64,000 nucleotides of DNA from positions 62,001 to 126,000 of the forward strand of contig NZ_RFLW01000003.1 of NCBI RefSeq assembly GCF_003719295.1, written 5' to 3'. The notes under the pieces were generated by a model that saw only the letters and a list, made by a program, of their open reading frames with translations, made no database searches and was not told the DNA's origin. Below are positions 27,692-37,617 of the stretch, piece after piece. The stretch is from Haliea alexandrii (lineage in GTDB: Bacteria > Pseudomonadota > Gammaproteobacteria > Pseudomonadales > Halieaceae). Both the position numbers and the translations under genes were made by a program. Position 1 is the first letter of the stretch, and every line of letters starts with the position of its first letter.

Positions 27692-28285
27692 TCAAACCAG
27701 CAGGAAAACCCCAAACACCAGCGCCAAAACGGCCACAGAAGCCCAGCGAGTGTGCCGGCGAAATAAGGCCTCCGCCTGATCACCCGCCCAGTAAACCAGC
27801 AGGGCGAGCCCGAAATAGCGCAGTCCCCGCGCCAGCGCCGAGGCCAGCATAAACAGCGCGAAGGAGTAGCCGGTCACGCCCGCGACCAGCATTGCGGTCT
27901 GGAAAGGTACCGGCGTTATGCCCACGCTCAATACAAACCAGAAACCGTGGTCCGCCATGGCCGCGCGTGCGCGTTCAAACTGTTCCGGGCTTGCAAGCCA
28001 TTCAAGCAGCTGGTTACCGAAAGCATCGAAGAGCCACAAACCGGCACCATACCCCACGCTGGCGCCCAGCAAACAACCGAGCAAGGCCAGCGCGGCCAAC
28101 AGGAAAAGCTGCCGGCGCCTGGCCTGCATAAGCGGGATCAGCAGCGCTTCGAGGGGGATGGGCACTACGGTGGATTCCAGAAATGACGCCAGCGTGAGCC
28201 CCCACAGGGCATGGCGCGAATGCACCAGGCGGTAACCAAAACGCTGCAACCACGAGCCTTCAGTTGGGCCAGATATTTCGCTCAT
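27692..28285 (-). CDS. DedA/YqaA family inner-membrane protein
   Basis: A 197-residue membrane protein of the SNARE-associated (DedA/VTT) family, with about five hydrophobic segments and the family landmark FLESTVVPIPLEALLIPL near residue 35, plus GITPVPFQTAMLVAG in the second half. Related proteins act in membrane homeostasis and lipid-carrier recycling. The start at 28285 overlaps the stop of the upstream YbaN-like gene by ATGA, so the two are coupled. It converges with gcvP. Confidence 0.85.
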   Translation of the reverse strand: MSEISGPTEGSWLQRFGYRLVHSRHALWGLTLASFLESTVVPIPLEALLIPLMQARRRQLFLLAALALLGCLLGASVGYGAGLWLFDAFGNQLLEWLASPEQFERARAAMADHGFWFVLSVGITPVPFQTAMLVAGVTGYSFALFMLASALARGLRYFGLALLVYWAGDQAEALFRRHTRWASVAVLALVFGVFLLV

Positions 28286-28638
28286 GGCTCCGGCCGCCAC
28301 CACAACCACGTCAACACGATGACGAACACCGTGCTGATACCCGCGGCCAGAAGGGTCGGCGCACTGGAGAGCCACAATATGCTGGTGCTGCCGCCGAGCA
28401 TGACCGTGGCCAACCATTTGGCACGGCGGGACACCGCGCCATTCTCCTGCCAGGCACTGATATGCGGCCCGTATTCAGGGTGATTGAGCAGCCAGTCATT
28501 GAGTTCCGGCCAGCCGCGGGAGGCGGCCCAGGTGGCGACCAGCAGGAAGGGCACGGTGGGCATGATGGGCAGTAGTATCCCCACCGCCGCCAGTAACAGG
28601 GCCGTGATTGCAATAAAGCGCCAGAGAAGGCTGTGCAT
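28282..28638 (-). CDS. YbaN family (DUF454) membrane protein
   Basis: A 118-residue protein with two or three hydrophobic helices and the DUF454 pattern: GILLPIMPTVPFLLVATWAA, NHPEYGPHISAW, then a C-terminal helix pair. It probably lies in the inner membrane. Function is unknown; some relatives sit near haem or nucleotide genes. It is translationally coupled to the DedA-like gene, so the two may act together in the envelope. Confidence 0.85.
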   Translation of the reverse strand: MHSLLWRFIAITALLLAAVGILLPIMPTVPFLLVATWAASRGWPELNDWLLNHPEYGPHISAWQENGAVSRRAKWLATVMLGGSTSILWLSSAPTLLAAGISTVFVIVLTWLWWRPEP

Positions 28639-28664
28639 TAAGGCATCCCTGCCGGCAGGGAAGA

Positions 28665-29648
28665 CTAGCCGACCGCCGCTGCCGCCAGCTCAAACGAGCG
28701 CAGCCGCTTTTGATGATCGTGGATGGAGGACATCAACATCAGCTCGTCGGCCCCGGTAGAGGCGACAAACGCGCGCATGGCGGTCGCCACGGTATCCCGG
28801 TCACCTACCGCCGAGCAGCGCAGCATGGCGCCCAACATCTGCTGCTCCTGCGGGCCCAGGGTGTCCCAATAGCCCGCTTGCGGCGGCGGCATCTTGCCCG
28901 GTGTACCCCGCCACAGACGCACAAAGGTTTGCATCATCGACGTTTGCAGTAGCTGTGCTTCCTCGTCGGTATCCGCGGCAAACACGTTGTAGCCGAGCAT
29001 GACGTAAGGGTTATCCAACTGCGCGGAGGGCTTGAATTGTTCCCGGTAGATGTCTATCGCCTGCTCCATGTGCGCAGGCGCAAAGTGGGAAGCAAACGCA
29101 AACGGCAGGCCCAGCATCGCCGCCAGCCCTGCACCATACAGACTGGAGCCGAGAATCCACAGCGGCACCTCGGTACCAGCACCGGGCGTGGCGACCACAG
29201 CCTGGCCCGGCTGCGCCGGCTTTAAATAGTGTTGCAGCTCCAGCACATCATTGGGGAAGTCGTCCACACTGCCACTTAAATTGCGCCGCAAAGCACGGGC
29301 CGTTACCTGGTCGGTGCCGGGTGCACGCCCCAACCCCAGATCGATACGACCGGGAAACAGGGTTGCCAGCGTGCCGAACTGCTCCGCAATAACCAGCGGG
29401 GCATGGTTGGGCAACATGATGCCGCCCGACCCCAGGCGGATCGAGGTGGTGGCGTTGGCCAGGTGTGCAATGACAATTGAGGTGGCTGCGCTGGCGATGC
29501 TCTGCATGTTGTGATGCTCGGCTACCCACAGGCGGTGGTACCCCAGGCGCTCCGCATGCTGCGCCAGGTCCCGGGCGTTCTCTAACGCCTGCGCGGTGGT
29601 GCTGCCCTCGGGAACAGCGGTAACATCAAGTATGGACAATGGAATCAT
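28665..29648 (-). CDS. LLM class flavin-dependent oxidoreductase
   Basis: A 327-residue bacterial-luciferase-like monooxygenase. The opening [12 protein letters not shown], the substrate-side LWVAEHHNM (about 46-54) and [21 protein letters not shown] are the hallmarks of the single-component subfamily (YhbW/YceB-like), which uses FMNH2 or a bound flavin. Substrate unknown. It is the first gene of the minus-strand unit with YbaN and DedA-like genes and is divergent from the esterase. Confidence 0.9.
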   Translation of the reverse strand: MIPLSILDVTAVPEGSTTAQALENARDLAQHAERLGYHRLWVAEHHNMQSIASAATSIVIAHLANATTSIRLGSGGIMLPNHAPLVIAEQFGTLATLFPGRIDLGLGRAPGTDQVTARALRRNLSGSVDDFPNDVLELQHYLKPAQPGQAVVATPGAGTEVPLWILGSSLYGAGLAAMLGLPFAFASHFAPAHMEQAIDIYREQFKPSAQLDNPYVMLGYNVFAADTDEEAQLLQTSMMQTFVRLWRGTPGKMPPPQAGYWDTLGPQEQQMLGAMLRCSAVGDRDTVATAMRAFVASTGADELMLMSSIHDHQKRLRSFELAAAAVG

Positions 29649-29748
29649 CGCGCGAGTATACCGGTATCCGCGATCTCGCGTCATTCTTGCGGGGCGCCGT
29701 GCGTCGATTCATTACGCACTGCAACGCCGGTAACAGAGAGAAGACGCC

Positions 29749-30636
29749 ATGCCTGCCAGCAAGGAATTACGCGCTATTATCGACGCCATTCCCCCCGACT
29801 TTGCCGACCCTGCCGCCGACTACCAGGCCGTGCGCGCGATGTTCGCTCCCTTCCACAGCCGGCCCGTCAGCGAGCAGCTGCACGTCCGGCTGCTGGAATA
29901 CGGCGGGTTGCGCTGCGGGGACTACGTGCTGCAAGGCAACAGCAGTCACCGGGTGGCCTTTCACTGCCACGGCGGCGCCTTCGTTTCCACCCCGCTGGAC
30001 GAATACCATTTCTACGCGGAAATAATCGCCCGCCACACCGATTGCCGGGTTGTCATGCCCGACTACCGTCTGGCGCCGGAACACCCCTACCCCGCGGCGC
30101 ACGACGATTGCTTTCACGCCTATTGCGGGTTGGTGGAATCCGGCGTCGAGCCGCAGAACATTGTTCTGATCGGTGAGTCCTGTGGCGGCAGCCTCGCCGT
30201 GGGCCTGCTGCTGCGCCTGCGCGACGCCGGGCTGCCCATGCCAGCGTGCTTTGTGTCACTGACCGGCTGGTTCGATTTGTCGGTGTCGGAAGAAACCGGC
30301 GAGCGGGGAGACCCGTTCCTGACACCCGAATGGGTCCGCAACCGGGGCCGGGACTACGTGGCGGGAAAAATCGCTCTGGATGACCCGCGCGTGTCACCGG
30401 CCTTTGCCGACCTTACCGGCCTGCCGCCGCTGTACCTGCAAATCGGCCAGTTCGATACCGTGAGCAATGGTGCAGCGCGACTCGCGGTCAACGCGCTGCG
30501 CTGTGGCGTGGAGGCCACGATGGAAAGCTGGCCGGGCATGATTCAGGGCTGGCACGGACTGGTAAATGAGCAGGTCCCCGAGGCCGTTGCCGCCTGGTCC
30601 CGCATACGTGCCTACATTGTGCACAATGCCGGATAA
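29749..30636 (+). CDS. Alpha/beta hydrolase, hormone-sensitive-lipase-type esterase
   Basis: A 295-residue cytoplasmic esterase of family IV. The oxyanion motif HGGAF is at 74-78, [13 protein letters not shown] at 105-117, and the nucleophile Ser144 lies in GESCG. The acid and base are likely Asp in GQFDTV and His in GWHGL near the C-terminus. It would hydrolyse short acyl esters. Alone on its strand, with the flavin oxidoreductase divergent; no pathway context. Confidence 0.92.
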   Translation: MPASKELRAIIDAIPPDFADPAADYQAVRAMFAPFHSRPVSEQLHVRLLEYGGLRCGDYVLQGNSSHRVAFHCHGGAFVSTPLDEYHFYAEIIARHTDCRVVMPDYRLAPEHPYPAAHDDCFHAYCGLVESGVEPQNIVLIGESCGGSLAVGLLLRLRDAGLPMPACFVSLTGWFDLSVSEETGERGDPFLTPEWVRNRGRDYVAGKIALDDPRVSPAFADLTGLPPLYLQIGQFDTVSNGAARLAVNALRCGVEATMESWPGMIQGWHGLVNEQVPEAVAAWSRIRAYIVHNAG

Positions 30637-30770
30637 CAGCCAGCGCCCTCGACACTCAAGGTCCAAGCCCGTATAGTGCCGCCCCGCTCACGCCACCACT
30701 GTGGCCACACCACCACGACGACCACACCGGCACATCCACGCCCCATTCGCTCGCTCGCAGGAATACGCTC

Positions 30771-32378
30771 TTGATTACCACCGCGAACATCACCATGCAG
30801 TTCGGTGCCAAGCCGCTGTTTGAAAACATCTCCGCCAAGTTCGGCAACGGCAACCGCTATGGCCTGATCGGCGCCAACGGCTGCGGCAAATCCACGTTCA
30901 TGAAAATCCTCAGCGGCGCGCTTGTCCCCACCGCGGGCAACGTATCGATCGAGCCTGGCTGCTCTGTGGGTATCCTGAACCAGGACCAGTTCGCCTTCGA
31001 GAACTACAGCGTGGTCGACGCCGTCATCATGGGCGATGCGGCACTGTGGAAGGTGAAACAGGAGCGCGAACGCATTTACGCCCTGCCGGAAATGAGCGAA
31101 GAGGACGGCATGCGAGTGGCCGAATTGGAAGTCCAGTTCGCCGAGATGGACGGTTATACCGCGGAAAGCCGCGCCGGCGAACTGCTGCTGGAGGCGGGCA
31201 TCGAGGAATCCCTGCACTTCGGTTTGATGAAGCAGGTGGCGCCGGGCTGGAAGCTGCGGGTATTGCTCGCCCAGGCACTCTTTGCCGACCCGGACATCCT
31301 GTTGCTGGACGAGCCGACCAACAACCTGGACATCCACAGCATCAACTGGCTGGCCGGCGTGTTGAACCAGCGCAAGAGCACCATGATCATCATTTCCCAC
31401 GATCGCCACTTCCTGAACGCGGTGTGCACCCACATGGCGGATATCGATTACGGTGAGTTGCGTATCTACCCCGGCAACTACGAAGCCTTCGTGGCCGCCT
31501 CCACGCTGATACAGGACCAGTTGCAGGCCGGCAATGCGAAAAAGACCGCAGAGCTGGAAGAATTGCAGAGCTTTGTGAATCGCTTTTCCGCCAACGCCTC
31601 CAAGGCGAAACAGGCCAGCTCCCGCGCCAAGAAAATGGAGAAGATCAAGCTGGACGAGATCAAACCGTCCAGCAGGGTCTCCCCCTACATCACCTTCAAG
31701 CAACACAAAAAACTGCACCGCCAGGCGCTGGTGCTCGAAAATCTCGCCCACGGGTTCGACGATGTTCCACTGTTCAGCGGTGGCCAGATGATTCTGGAGG
31801 CCGGCGCCCGGCTCGCGGTCATCGGCGAAAATGGCGCGGGCAAAACCACATTGTTGCGCTGCCTGATTGAAGACATCAGCGCCAACTGCGGTGTGGTGAA
31901 ATGGTCGGAGAATGCGGCCGTCGGCTACTGCCCGCAGGACACCAGCGCAGACTTCGAAGGCGACCTCAGCATCTTCGAGTGGATGACTCAGTGGCGCATG
32001 CCCCGGCACGACGATCTCGCCGTGCGCGGTATGCTCGGCCGCCTGCTGTTCACGGCAGACGACGCCAACAAGAAAGCCAGCGTATGCTCGGGCGGCGAGA
32101 AAAACCGCCTGATGTTCGGCAAGCTGATGATGATGGATACCAATGTGCTCATCATGGACGAGCCCACCAACCACATGGACATGGAGTCCATTGAAGCGCT
32201 CAACAAGGCCTTGGCCAATTACGATGGCACGCTGATTTTCGTCAGCCACGACCGACAGTTCGTATCATCCCTGGCAACCCGTATTGTCGAAATCCAGGAC
32301 AACCGCCTGATCGACTTCCAGGGCACCTACGACGAATACCTCGTCGACCGTGCGCGAGCGCAAGCGAAGGCAGCCTGA
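30771..32378 (+). CDS. ybiT: ABC-F ATPase, YbiT-like
   Basis: A 535-residue soluble protein with two ABC ATPase domains and no membrane part, of the ABC-F group that acts on ribosomes. The start is TTG at 30771 with AGGAA 7 bases upstream; the protein then matches YbiT at its N-terminus. Walker A motifs are GANGCGKS (34-41) and GENGAGKTT in the second domain; Walker B boxes end in [11 protein letters not shown] and [11 protein letters not shown], and the linker is charged. The signature of the first domain is degenerate, that of the second is CSGGEKNR. It may rescue stalled translation; a specific role is unproven. Confidence 0.93.
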   Translation: MITTANITMQFGAKPLFENISAKFGNGNRYGLIGANGCGKSTFMKILSGALVPTAGNVSIEPGCSVGILNQDQFAFENYSVVDAVIMGDAALWKVKQERERIYALPEMSEEDGMRVAELEVQFAEMDGYTAESRAGELLLEAGIEESLHFGLMKQVAPGWKLRVLLAQALFADPDILLLDEPTNNLDIHSINWLAGVLNQRKSTMIIISHDRHFLNAVCTHMADIDYGELRIYPGNYEAFVAASTLIQDQLQAGNAKKTAELEELQSFVNRFSANASKAKQASSRAKKMEKIKLDEIKPSSRVSPYITFKQHKKLHRQALVLENLAHGFDDVPLFSGGQMILEAGARLAVIGENGAGKTTLLRCLIEDISANCGVVKWSENAAVGYCPQDTSADFEGDLSIFEWMTQWRMPRHDDLAVRGMLGRLLFTADDANKKASVCSGGEKNRLMFGKLMMMDTNVLIMDEPTNHMDMESIEALNKALANYDGTLIFVSHDRQFVSSLATRIVEIQDNRLIDFQGTYDEYLVDRARAQAKAA

Positions 32379-32429
32379 CAGCAGCAGCAAACCTCGGTCC
32401 ACCACCGCTAGCAAACGCAGGCAGAGCCA

Positions 32430-32642
32430 ATGAGAACCATCGATATCACGCGTGAACCGGTAGAGCTGTACAAAATCCTCAAATTCGAGGGGCTGGTGAC
32501 GACGGGTGGCGAGGCCAAGTTACTCATCGGTGACGGCCAGGTTCGCGTCAACGGCGAGGTGGAAACACGCAAACGCCGGCAGATGCGCGACGGCGATACC
32601 ATTGAGTTCCGGGGGGAGCACATCAAGTTGCGTTTGCTGTAA
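32430..32642 (+). CDS. S4-domain RNA-binding protein, YbcJ-like
   Basis: A 70-residue protein consisting of one S4 domain, with LYKILKFEGLVTTGGEAK and DGQVRVNGEVETRKRRQMR, the RNA-contacting loop. Single-domain S4 proteins such as YbcJ bind structured RNA. It lies 51 bp after the ABC-F gene on the same strand, so a shared transcript and a ribosome-linked role are possible. Confidence 0.88.
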   Translation: MRTIDITREPVELYKILKFEGLVTTGGEAKLLIGDGQVRVNGEVETRKRRQMRDGDTIEFRGEHIKLRLL

Positions 32643-32854
32643 CGGTCGCCAACCGCTCTACACCGTGAAATCCCGCCCGAACCACCATCGTATTATCTCT
32701 TTTCGCTTGCCACGAAGAATCAGGTGAACTACATTCTTGCTCGCAACAAGCAAGTTAAGTGATCACCGCGGTAGTGCCTTGAGCGTCAACGGAGCAGAGG
32801 TTTAGTGCTCGAGACAGACATCCTGTAGGCATTGTGCGCAGCAGGAGGCGGCAA

Positions 32855-34093
32855 ATGCCCATTGATACTCAGCATCTACACCAGTTGATGGATTACGAGG
32901 CATCGCGGGAGGAGCCCCCGGCGAACTTTCCAACCCTGCCGCCAATACCCTCTGCACGATATACCGACCTGGACTTCTACAACCTCGAGCGACAGATCGT
33001 GTTCCGCAAGACCTGGCTGCTGGCCGGTCACCTGGACGAGATTCCTGAACCCGGCGACTTCCAGCGCTGGGACATGGCGGGACTGCCGGTCGTGCTGGTG
33101 CATACAGAAGATGGCAGCGTGAATGCCCTGCTCAACCGCTGTAGCCATCGGGGTGCACCGGTTGCCATGGCGAACAAGGGCAGGAAGAAGCGTTTTACCT
33201 GCCCCTATCACGGCTGGAGTTATGCCCATGACGGGCAGCTGCTGGCAGTGCGCGATGCCCGCGATTTTCGCGATCTCGATATGAAGGCCCGCGGTTTGCA
33301 GCGTTTGCGCTGTGAGCGCCTGGGCAAACTCATTTTCGTGAACTTCGACCTGCACGCCCCAAGCCTGCGGGAGTGCCTCGGTGCACTCGTGGACGAATGG
33401 GCTGAGTTTGACCTGGAAAACTGCCGCTTGTCCCGAAGAGACCGCTTCACCGTGCGCTGCAACTGGAAAATTGCCATGGAGGCCAATCTGGAGGTCTACC
33501 ATGTACCCAGCATTCACGGCCGGACGGTTGCACCAGTGCTCGATTCCAGGCGCAACGTGAATACTTTCTACCCGGGAGGGCACAGCAGGATGGTCGCGCC
33601 GATTCCGGCGGGACACGCAAACCCCGCATGGCAATCCAGATGGCCGGAGATTAACAGTGCAGGAGAGATCGCCAGGACGTGTACACAATCCTATAGCGTG
33701 TTTCCCAACCTCGTGATGCCACTGAATCAGTTTGTGATTCCACCCATCCAGTTTTGGCCGGACGGACCTGACCGGTGCATTGTCGAAACCTGGACCATGG
33801 CACCGGATTGGGGCTCAAGCTCTGAGAGCGGGCCTGACATGTGGACAGAAGAATCGGGTGCGCAACCCAGCCTCGTGCTGCGTGAGGACATCGAGATGTC
33901 GGAGGCAATACAGGAGGCCCTGGACCCCACCCGGCCGACCGGTATTCCGCTGAGCTATCAGGAGGCGCGAATCTACCACGCACACCAGTCGGCCGATGCG
34001 GTCATCGGACGCGAGCACATTCCGCCAGAGCTGCAAGTCGAAGCTGTTCTGAATGAAGCCTGGTGGCACCCCAATGAACCTCGCCTGGCGTAA
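32855..34093 (+). CDS. Rieske-type ring-hydroxylating oxygenase alpha subunit
   Basis: A 412-residue oxygenase subunit. The ATG at 32855 follows a perfect AGGAGG by six bases. The Rieske cluster ligands are Cys96, His98, Cys116 and His119 (CSH...CPYH). The mononuclear iron site is visible as His216 and His221 in VYHVPSIHG, with the bridging acid expected at Glu213/Asn211; the third ligand near the C-terminus was not assigned. Relatives demethylate or hydroxylate quaternary amines and aromatics. No ferredoxin or reductase gene lies nearby, so electrons must come from elsewhere. Confidence 0.9.
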   Translation: MPIDTQHLHQLMDYEASREEPPANFPTLPPIPSARYTDLDFYNLERQIVFRKTWLLAGHLDEIPEPGDFQRWDMAGLPVVLVHTEDGSVNALLNRCSHRGAPVAMANKGRKKRFTCPYHGWSYAHDGQLLAVRDARDFRDLDMKARGLQRLRCERLGKLIFVNFDLHAPSLRECLGALVDEWAEFDLENCRLSRRDRFTVRCNWKIAMEANLEVYHVPSIHGRTVAPVLDSRRNVNTFYPGGHSRMVAPIPAGHANPAWQSRWPEINSAGEIARTCTQSYSVFPNLVMPLNQFVIPPIQFWPDGPDRCIVETWTMAPDWGSSSESGPDMWTEESGAQPSLVLREDIEMSEAIQEALDPTRPTGIPLSYQEARIYHAHQSADAVIGREHIPPELQVEAVLNEAWWHPNEPRLA

Positions 34094-34111
34094 GGCCGCT
34101 CCCAACGTAAC

Positions 34112-34381
34112 CTAGCGAGCGCGCCAGCTGTGCTCCGCCTGCGGGTCAGCCATAACTTCCTTGCTCCGCGCGCAGACTGCGGCCACCCGCTCCGCAGATA
34201 ACTGCGTGTGGGCGGCAATCGCGGCCGCGTGATGATGCGCGGGCGCACCCTCGTCACGTGCATCGCGCAGAAACTGCAGAATAACCCCCTCCTGAATCTT
34301 GAACTTCACCCAGCGGTACAACACCACATGCGCAGCGACGGCAATAACCACGACCAGCGCTACTATGAACTTTGCGTCCAT
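34112..34381 (-). CDS. Small hypothetical protein with N-terminal membrane helix
   Basis: An 89-residue protein with one hydrophobic helix (about residues 5-25) and a soluble, His/Ala-rich tail (HHHAAAIAAH) that may form a helical hairpin. I do not recognise it. Codon use is like its neighbours, and it fits snugly between the converging oxygenase gene and the NYN gene (56 bp downstream of the NYN stop). Confidence 0.6.
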   Translation of the reverse strand: MDAKFIVALVVVIAVAAHVVLYRWVKFKIQEGVILQFLRDARDEGAPAHHHAAAIAAHTQLSAERVAAVCARSKEVMADPQAEHSWRAR

Positions 34382-34437
34382 GGCTTACCCCGTATAAAAC
34401 TGGGCAGCTGGTGTATTGCATTGGCGCACCGGCCGGC

Positions 34438-35166
34438 TCACCCCTTCGGATCGCGAATATACATCGCCGTCCCGTTCCGCATTTCTATCTGAAACAACTC
34501 CGTGGTGCGGATCAGGTCGCTGATCTTCTTATAGCCGTAGTTGATGGAGGAAAACGAGCTGTTGTTGTTCGAGATATAGCTGGCCACCATGCCCATATTG
34601 GCCCATCCATCATCGTCAGAGGCTTGCTCCACCGCGGTTCTGAGTAGCTTCACCAATGCGGTGTCCTGCCGCAGTTGCGCCCTGCCCTTGCGCGCGGGAA
34701 CCTTGTCGCTTTCGGTCTTGTCGTCGCCAGCGGCGAGCAGGTTCTCGATATAGATAAAAGGCGAACAGGAGTCCACAAAAGGCATCGGTGTCTTCCTCTC
34801 ACCGAAACCATACACGGGGAAACCATTTTCGAGAATTCTCAGGACGAGGGGCGTAAAGTCACTGTCGCTGGTCATCAGGGCGAAGGCATTCACATTGCCA
34901 CTGTAGAGCAGGTCCATGGCATCGATAATCATCGCAGAGTCGGTCGCGTTTTTGCCTTTGGTATAGGCAAATTGCTGCATGGGGCGAATGGCGTGTGGGT
35001 GCAGTTTCTCTGCCCAACCCGACAACGACGGACTGTTCCAGTTGCCGTGCGCATGGCGCACATTCACCGTACCGTGTTTTGCCAGCTCCTGCAGTACACC
35101 CTCAATCGCGGTATGACTGACATTGTCGCAGTCGATCAACAGAGCGATTCTCTTGGTTTCCTGCAT
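34438..35166 (-). CDS. NYN domain (LabA-like) protein with C-terminal OST-HTH/LOTUS-like region
   Basis: A 242-residue protein of the LabA/DUF88 group. The NYN (PIN-like) nuclease domain has the acidic positions Asp12 and Asp14 in LLIDCDN, Asp residues in KNATDSAMIIDAMDLL and the TSDSDF loop, the set expected to bind a metal. The tail (about 165-240) with VKLLRTAVEQ, WANMGMVASYI and INYGYKKISDLIRT matches an OST-HTH/LOTUS fold that binds RNA. It is likely an RNA-processing nuclease or RNA-binding regulator. The ATG at 35166 follows GGGAG. Confidence 0.87.
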   Translation of the reverse strand: MQETKRIALLIDCDNVSHTAIEGVLQELAKHGTVNVRHAHGNWNSPSLSGWAEKLHPHAIRPMQQFAYTKGKNATDSAMIIDAMDLLYSGNVNAFALMTSDSDFTPLVLRILENGFPVYGFGERKTPMPFVDSCSPFIYIENLLAAGDDKTESDKVPARKGRAQLRQDTALVKLLRTAVEQASDDDGWANMGMVASYISNNNSSFSSINYGYKKISDLIRTTELFQIEMRNGTAMYIRDPKG

Positions 35167-35267
35167 GACTGCTCCCTGTATGCGCTGCCCAGGCGTGGCT
35201 TTTACCGCCTGGGGGTTTACCTGTATTGTGAAGCCACGTTGGACAGTCTCTTTCAGGAGTGTTGCAC

Positions 35268-35702
35268 ATGCAAGAATATATCCCGCCAAAACTCGACTGG
35301 GTGCGCGAACACGTGGAGCTGTACGAAGGCAGTGGTGGCACAGAGGGCACCACACTGCTCGACACCGGGATGCCCTGCATCATCGTCACCCACACCGGGC
35401 AAAAGAGCGGCGGTATTCGCAAGATTCCGCTGATGCGCGTAGCCGTGAATGGCAACTATGTGCTCATCGGTTCTATGGGCGGTCAACCGCAGAACCCGGC
35501 CTGGGTGGCCAATTTGAGAGCCAACCCCAACGTGCAGATACGCGATAAAACCGAGGTGTTCGACATGCGTGTGCGGGAGGTAACCGACGAGGATGAGCGC
35601 GCCCGGTTGTGGGCGGCCAGCGTTGCCGCCTATCCGCCCTATGACGACTATCAGGCCAAGACCGATCGCAGGATTCCTGTGTTCATTGCCGAACCCCGAT
35701 AA
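35268..35702 (+). CDS. Nitroreductase/deazaflavin-dependent (DUF385) family protein
   Basis: A 144-residue split-barrel protein of the F420-type nitroreductase (Ddn-like) family: PCIIVTHTGQKSGGIRKIPL (41-60) and GSMGGQPQNPAWVANLRANP are its hallmarks. Most biochemical work is in actinobacteria that make F420; whether this bacterium uses F420, FMN or haem is unknown. The ATG at 35268 follows AGGAG by eight bases. Divergent from the NYN gene. Confidence 0.85.
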   Translation: MQEYIPPKLDWVREHVELYEGSGGTEGTTLLDTGMPCIIVTHTGQKSGGIRKIPLMRVAVNGNYVLIGSMGGQPQNPAWVANLRANPNVQIRDKTEVFDMRVREVTDEDERARLWAASVAAYPPYDDYQAKTDRRIPVFIAEPR

Positions 35703-35791
35703 TTGCAGCACTGGTCCGCGGGAGCGGTGAACTACGTCACCCCGCAGCGCTAGCGGGAGCGCATGGCGGCGTGGTTTGGGCCATCAGGCGC

Positions 35792-37306
35792 TCACGGCTT
35801 CCTGGCAACGCGCACGCCCTCTTTGCCCTTGGCTTCATACATGGCTTCATCGGCGCGCGCCAAGGCGATTTCCAGCGTGTCACCTTCCTTGATCGCGGTG
35901 ATACCCAGTGAAATCGACACATCCAGTGGTTTGCCGTTGTCATTGAAGCCGGCATCGAGCACCTCATTGAATGCGCTGACAGCGTAGGTCTCGGCGCCAT
36001 CAATACCCGTATCCGGCAGAAGAATCACGAACTCGTCACCGCCAAATCGGCACACCACATCGGTCACACGAGCACGGGACTGCAATATGTCCGCGACCTT
36101 GACCAACACGAGGTCACCCGCGGCGTGGCCGTAAGTATCGTTGATGTGTTTGAACTTGTTGCAGTCGACGAACACGATGGAGAGCTTCGCCGCATTGCGC
36201 TCCCAGCGCGCGAACAATTCGGCCGCGCGCTCGTCAAAGCCGTTGCGATTGTATACACCCGTGAGTTGATCCTTTATCGCCAGATCGGTTTTGTTGCGGA
36301 TCTCCGTGCGCAGCACTTCGGCCTCGGTTTCCAGCCGTGTCAGCTGCTCGGACAGCGCATCGACTTTTTCCTGCGCATCCCTGTGCTGCTGGCGCTCCGC
36401 TTCCACGTGCTCCGCCATGTGCTGCGAAATATTCTGCAGCGTCTCCTCGAAGGCCTTGCGCATGGTTTCCAGGTCGCCACTGCGGCTGGCTGTGCCCAGC
36501 ACATCGACGTCGGCCGCAACTTGCGTTTGCAGCGATTCGGACCGCTCCACGGAGCGCTCACCACCGCGGGTGACGTCAACCACCAGCTCTTCGAAGCCAC
36601 CGAGACGCTCGCGCAACGTGTCAAGAAAGTCGCTGGTTTGCAGGCGCTCCTGGCGAATGCGGCTGTCGATACTGTCCATTTCGCGAGTGACTTCGCGCAT
36701 CAGCGCCTGTGCCTGATCCACCACCGTGATATCCGGCAGCGCATCGCGCAGGGCCTTGCTGCGCACCTGGGAGCCGTTGATGACGTCGATGTGATCCACC
36801 AGCCGGTGCACAAGATTGGTGAACAACTCGAGGAAATGATCGTAATCGGCACTGTCACTGGCGCGGCGTTTGAACAGGCCGCGCACACCGCCCTGGGAAC
36901 GTGATTGCCGTGCCGCCACTTCTTTCAATGCTTCGGTGGCGGAGGCCAGCAGTTCGCCCAGTGCATGCTGACGCGCGCCCTGCGATGTCTCGCCGGAGAT
37001 CCTGCGCACCAGATCGGTCATCCGTTGATGATCCTCTGTGCGCAGCGGCATGGCCTTGATAATAGAGGACAGACCGGAGAGATCGTGTGAGGCCGGCAAG
37101 GTGCCACCGTTATCAGGCGAGTCGCCGGTAACCGCCATTACCACCTTGGCCAGCTGGTCAGACGCAGCAGCCAGCTCGCGCCCGTCGGCATTGTCGTGAA
37201 TCAGGCGTCTGATCCGCGCCAGAGCTTCGTCAATCGTGTCGCTGTTGCCCTCGGCCATGCGAGCCAGGCGAAGTGTAAGACGTGTGAGAGCTTCTGTGCG
37301 CTGCAT
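35792..37306 (-). CDS. Diguanylate cyclase with long helical N-terminus
   Basis: A 504-residue protein making cyclic di-GMP. The GGDEF motif starts at residue 422 and the inhibitory I-site RVTD precedes it by five residues, so product inhibition is expected. The N-terminal 300 residues contain no membrane helix; residues about 270-330 look like a coiled coil leading into the cyclase domain, suggesting dimerisation control. It lies 26 bp after the FlhB-like gene in the same direction as the flagellar accessory pair, which points to motility-linked signalling. The input signal is unknown. Confidence 0.92.
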   Translation of the reverse strand: MQRTEALTRLTLRLARMAEGNSDTIDEALARIRRLIHDNADGRELAAASDQLAKVVMAVTGDSPDNGGTLPASHDLSGLSSIIKAMPLRTEDHQRMTDLVRRISGETSQGARQHALGELLASATEALKEVAARQSRSQGGVRGLFKRRASDSADYDHFLELFTNLVHRLVDHIDVINGSQVRSKALRDALPDITVVDQAQALMREVTREMDSIDSRIRQERLQTSDFLDTLRERLGGFEELVVDVTRGGERSVERSESLQTQVAADVDVLGTASRSGDLETMRKAFEETLQNISQHMAEHVEAERQQHRDAQEKVDALSEQLTRLETEAEVLRTEIRNKTDLAIKDQLTGVYNRNGFDERAAELFARWERNAAKLSIVFVDCNKFKHINDTYGHAAGDLVLVKVADILQSRARVTDVVCRFGGDEFVILLPDTGIDGAETYAVSAFNEVLDAGFNDNGKPLDVSISLGITAIKEGDTLEIALARADEAMYEAKGKEGVRVARKP

Positions 37307-37332
37307 ATTTGTATCCGTTCGGGCGTTTCTCG

Positions 37333-37617
37333 TTATGCGCTTTCGTCGAGCGATACGTCCAGATAATAAACAAAAGCGAGAATTTCAGCGACTGCAATAT
37401 AAAGGCTTTCTGGTATTTCGTCACCTAGTGGTATCTGACAGAGCAACTCAACCAGCTTCTGATTTTCGTAAAACGGAATATCGTGCTCCGTGGCCAGGGC
37501 GCGAATGCGCTCCGCGACCACGCCCTCGCCGCTCGCGACAACGGTCGGCGCGCCGATGCCGGTGTAGCGCAAGGCGGCGGCGCGCTCCGGTGGCAGCTTG
37601 TCGCGTGTATTGCTCAT
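37333..37617 (-). CDS. FlhB C-terminal-like export switch paralogue
   Basis: A 94-residue protein resembling only the cytoplasmic C-terminus of FlhB/YscU: TVVASGEGVVAERIRALA and IPFYENQKLVELLCQIPLG match the region behind the autocleavage site, but the NPTH motif itself is absent. Such stand-alone paralogues are known in Pseudomonas-like bacteria. It overlaps the FliK-like gene by ATGA. The pair probably adjusts substrate-class switching of flagellar export, by family analogy. Confidence 0.87.
   Translation of the reverse strand: MSNTRDKLPPERAAALRYTGIGAPTVVASGEGVVAERIRALATEHDIPFYENQKLVELLCQIPLGDEIPESLYIAVAEILAFVYYLDVSLDESA

Noticed and set aside
30612..32249. Long open frame antisense to the ABC-F gene
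   Set aside because: The sense strand has complete Walker motifs; the antisense protein shows none.
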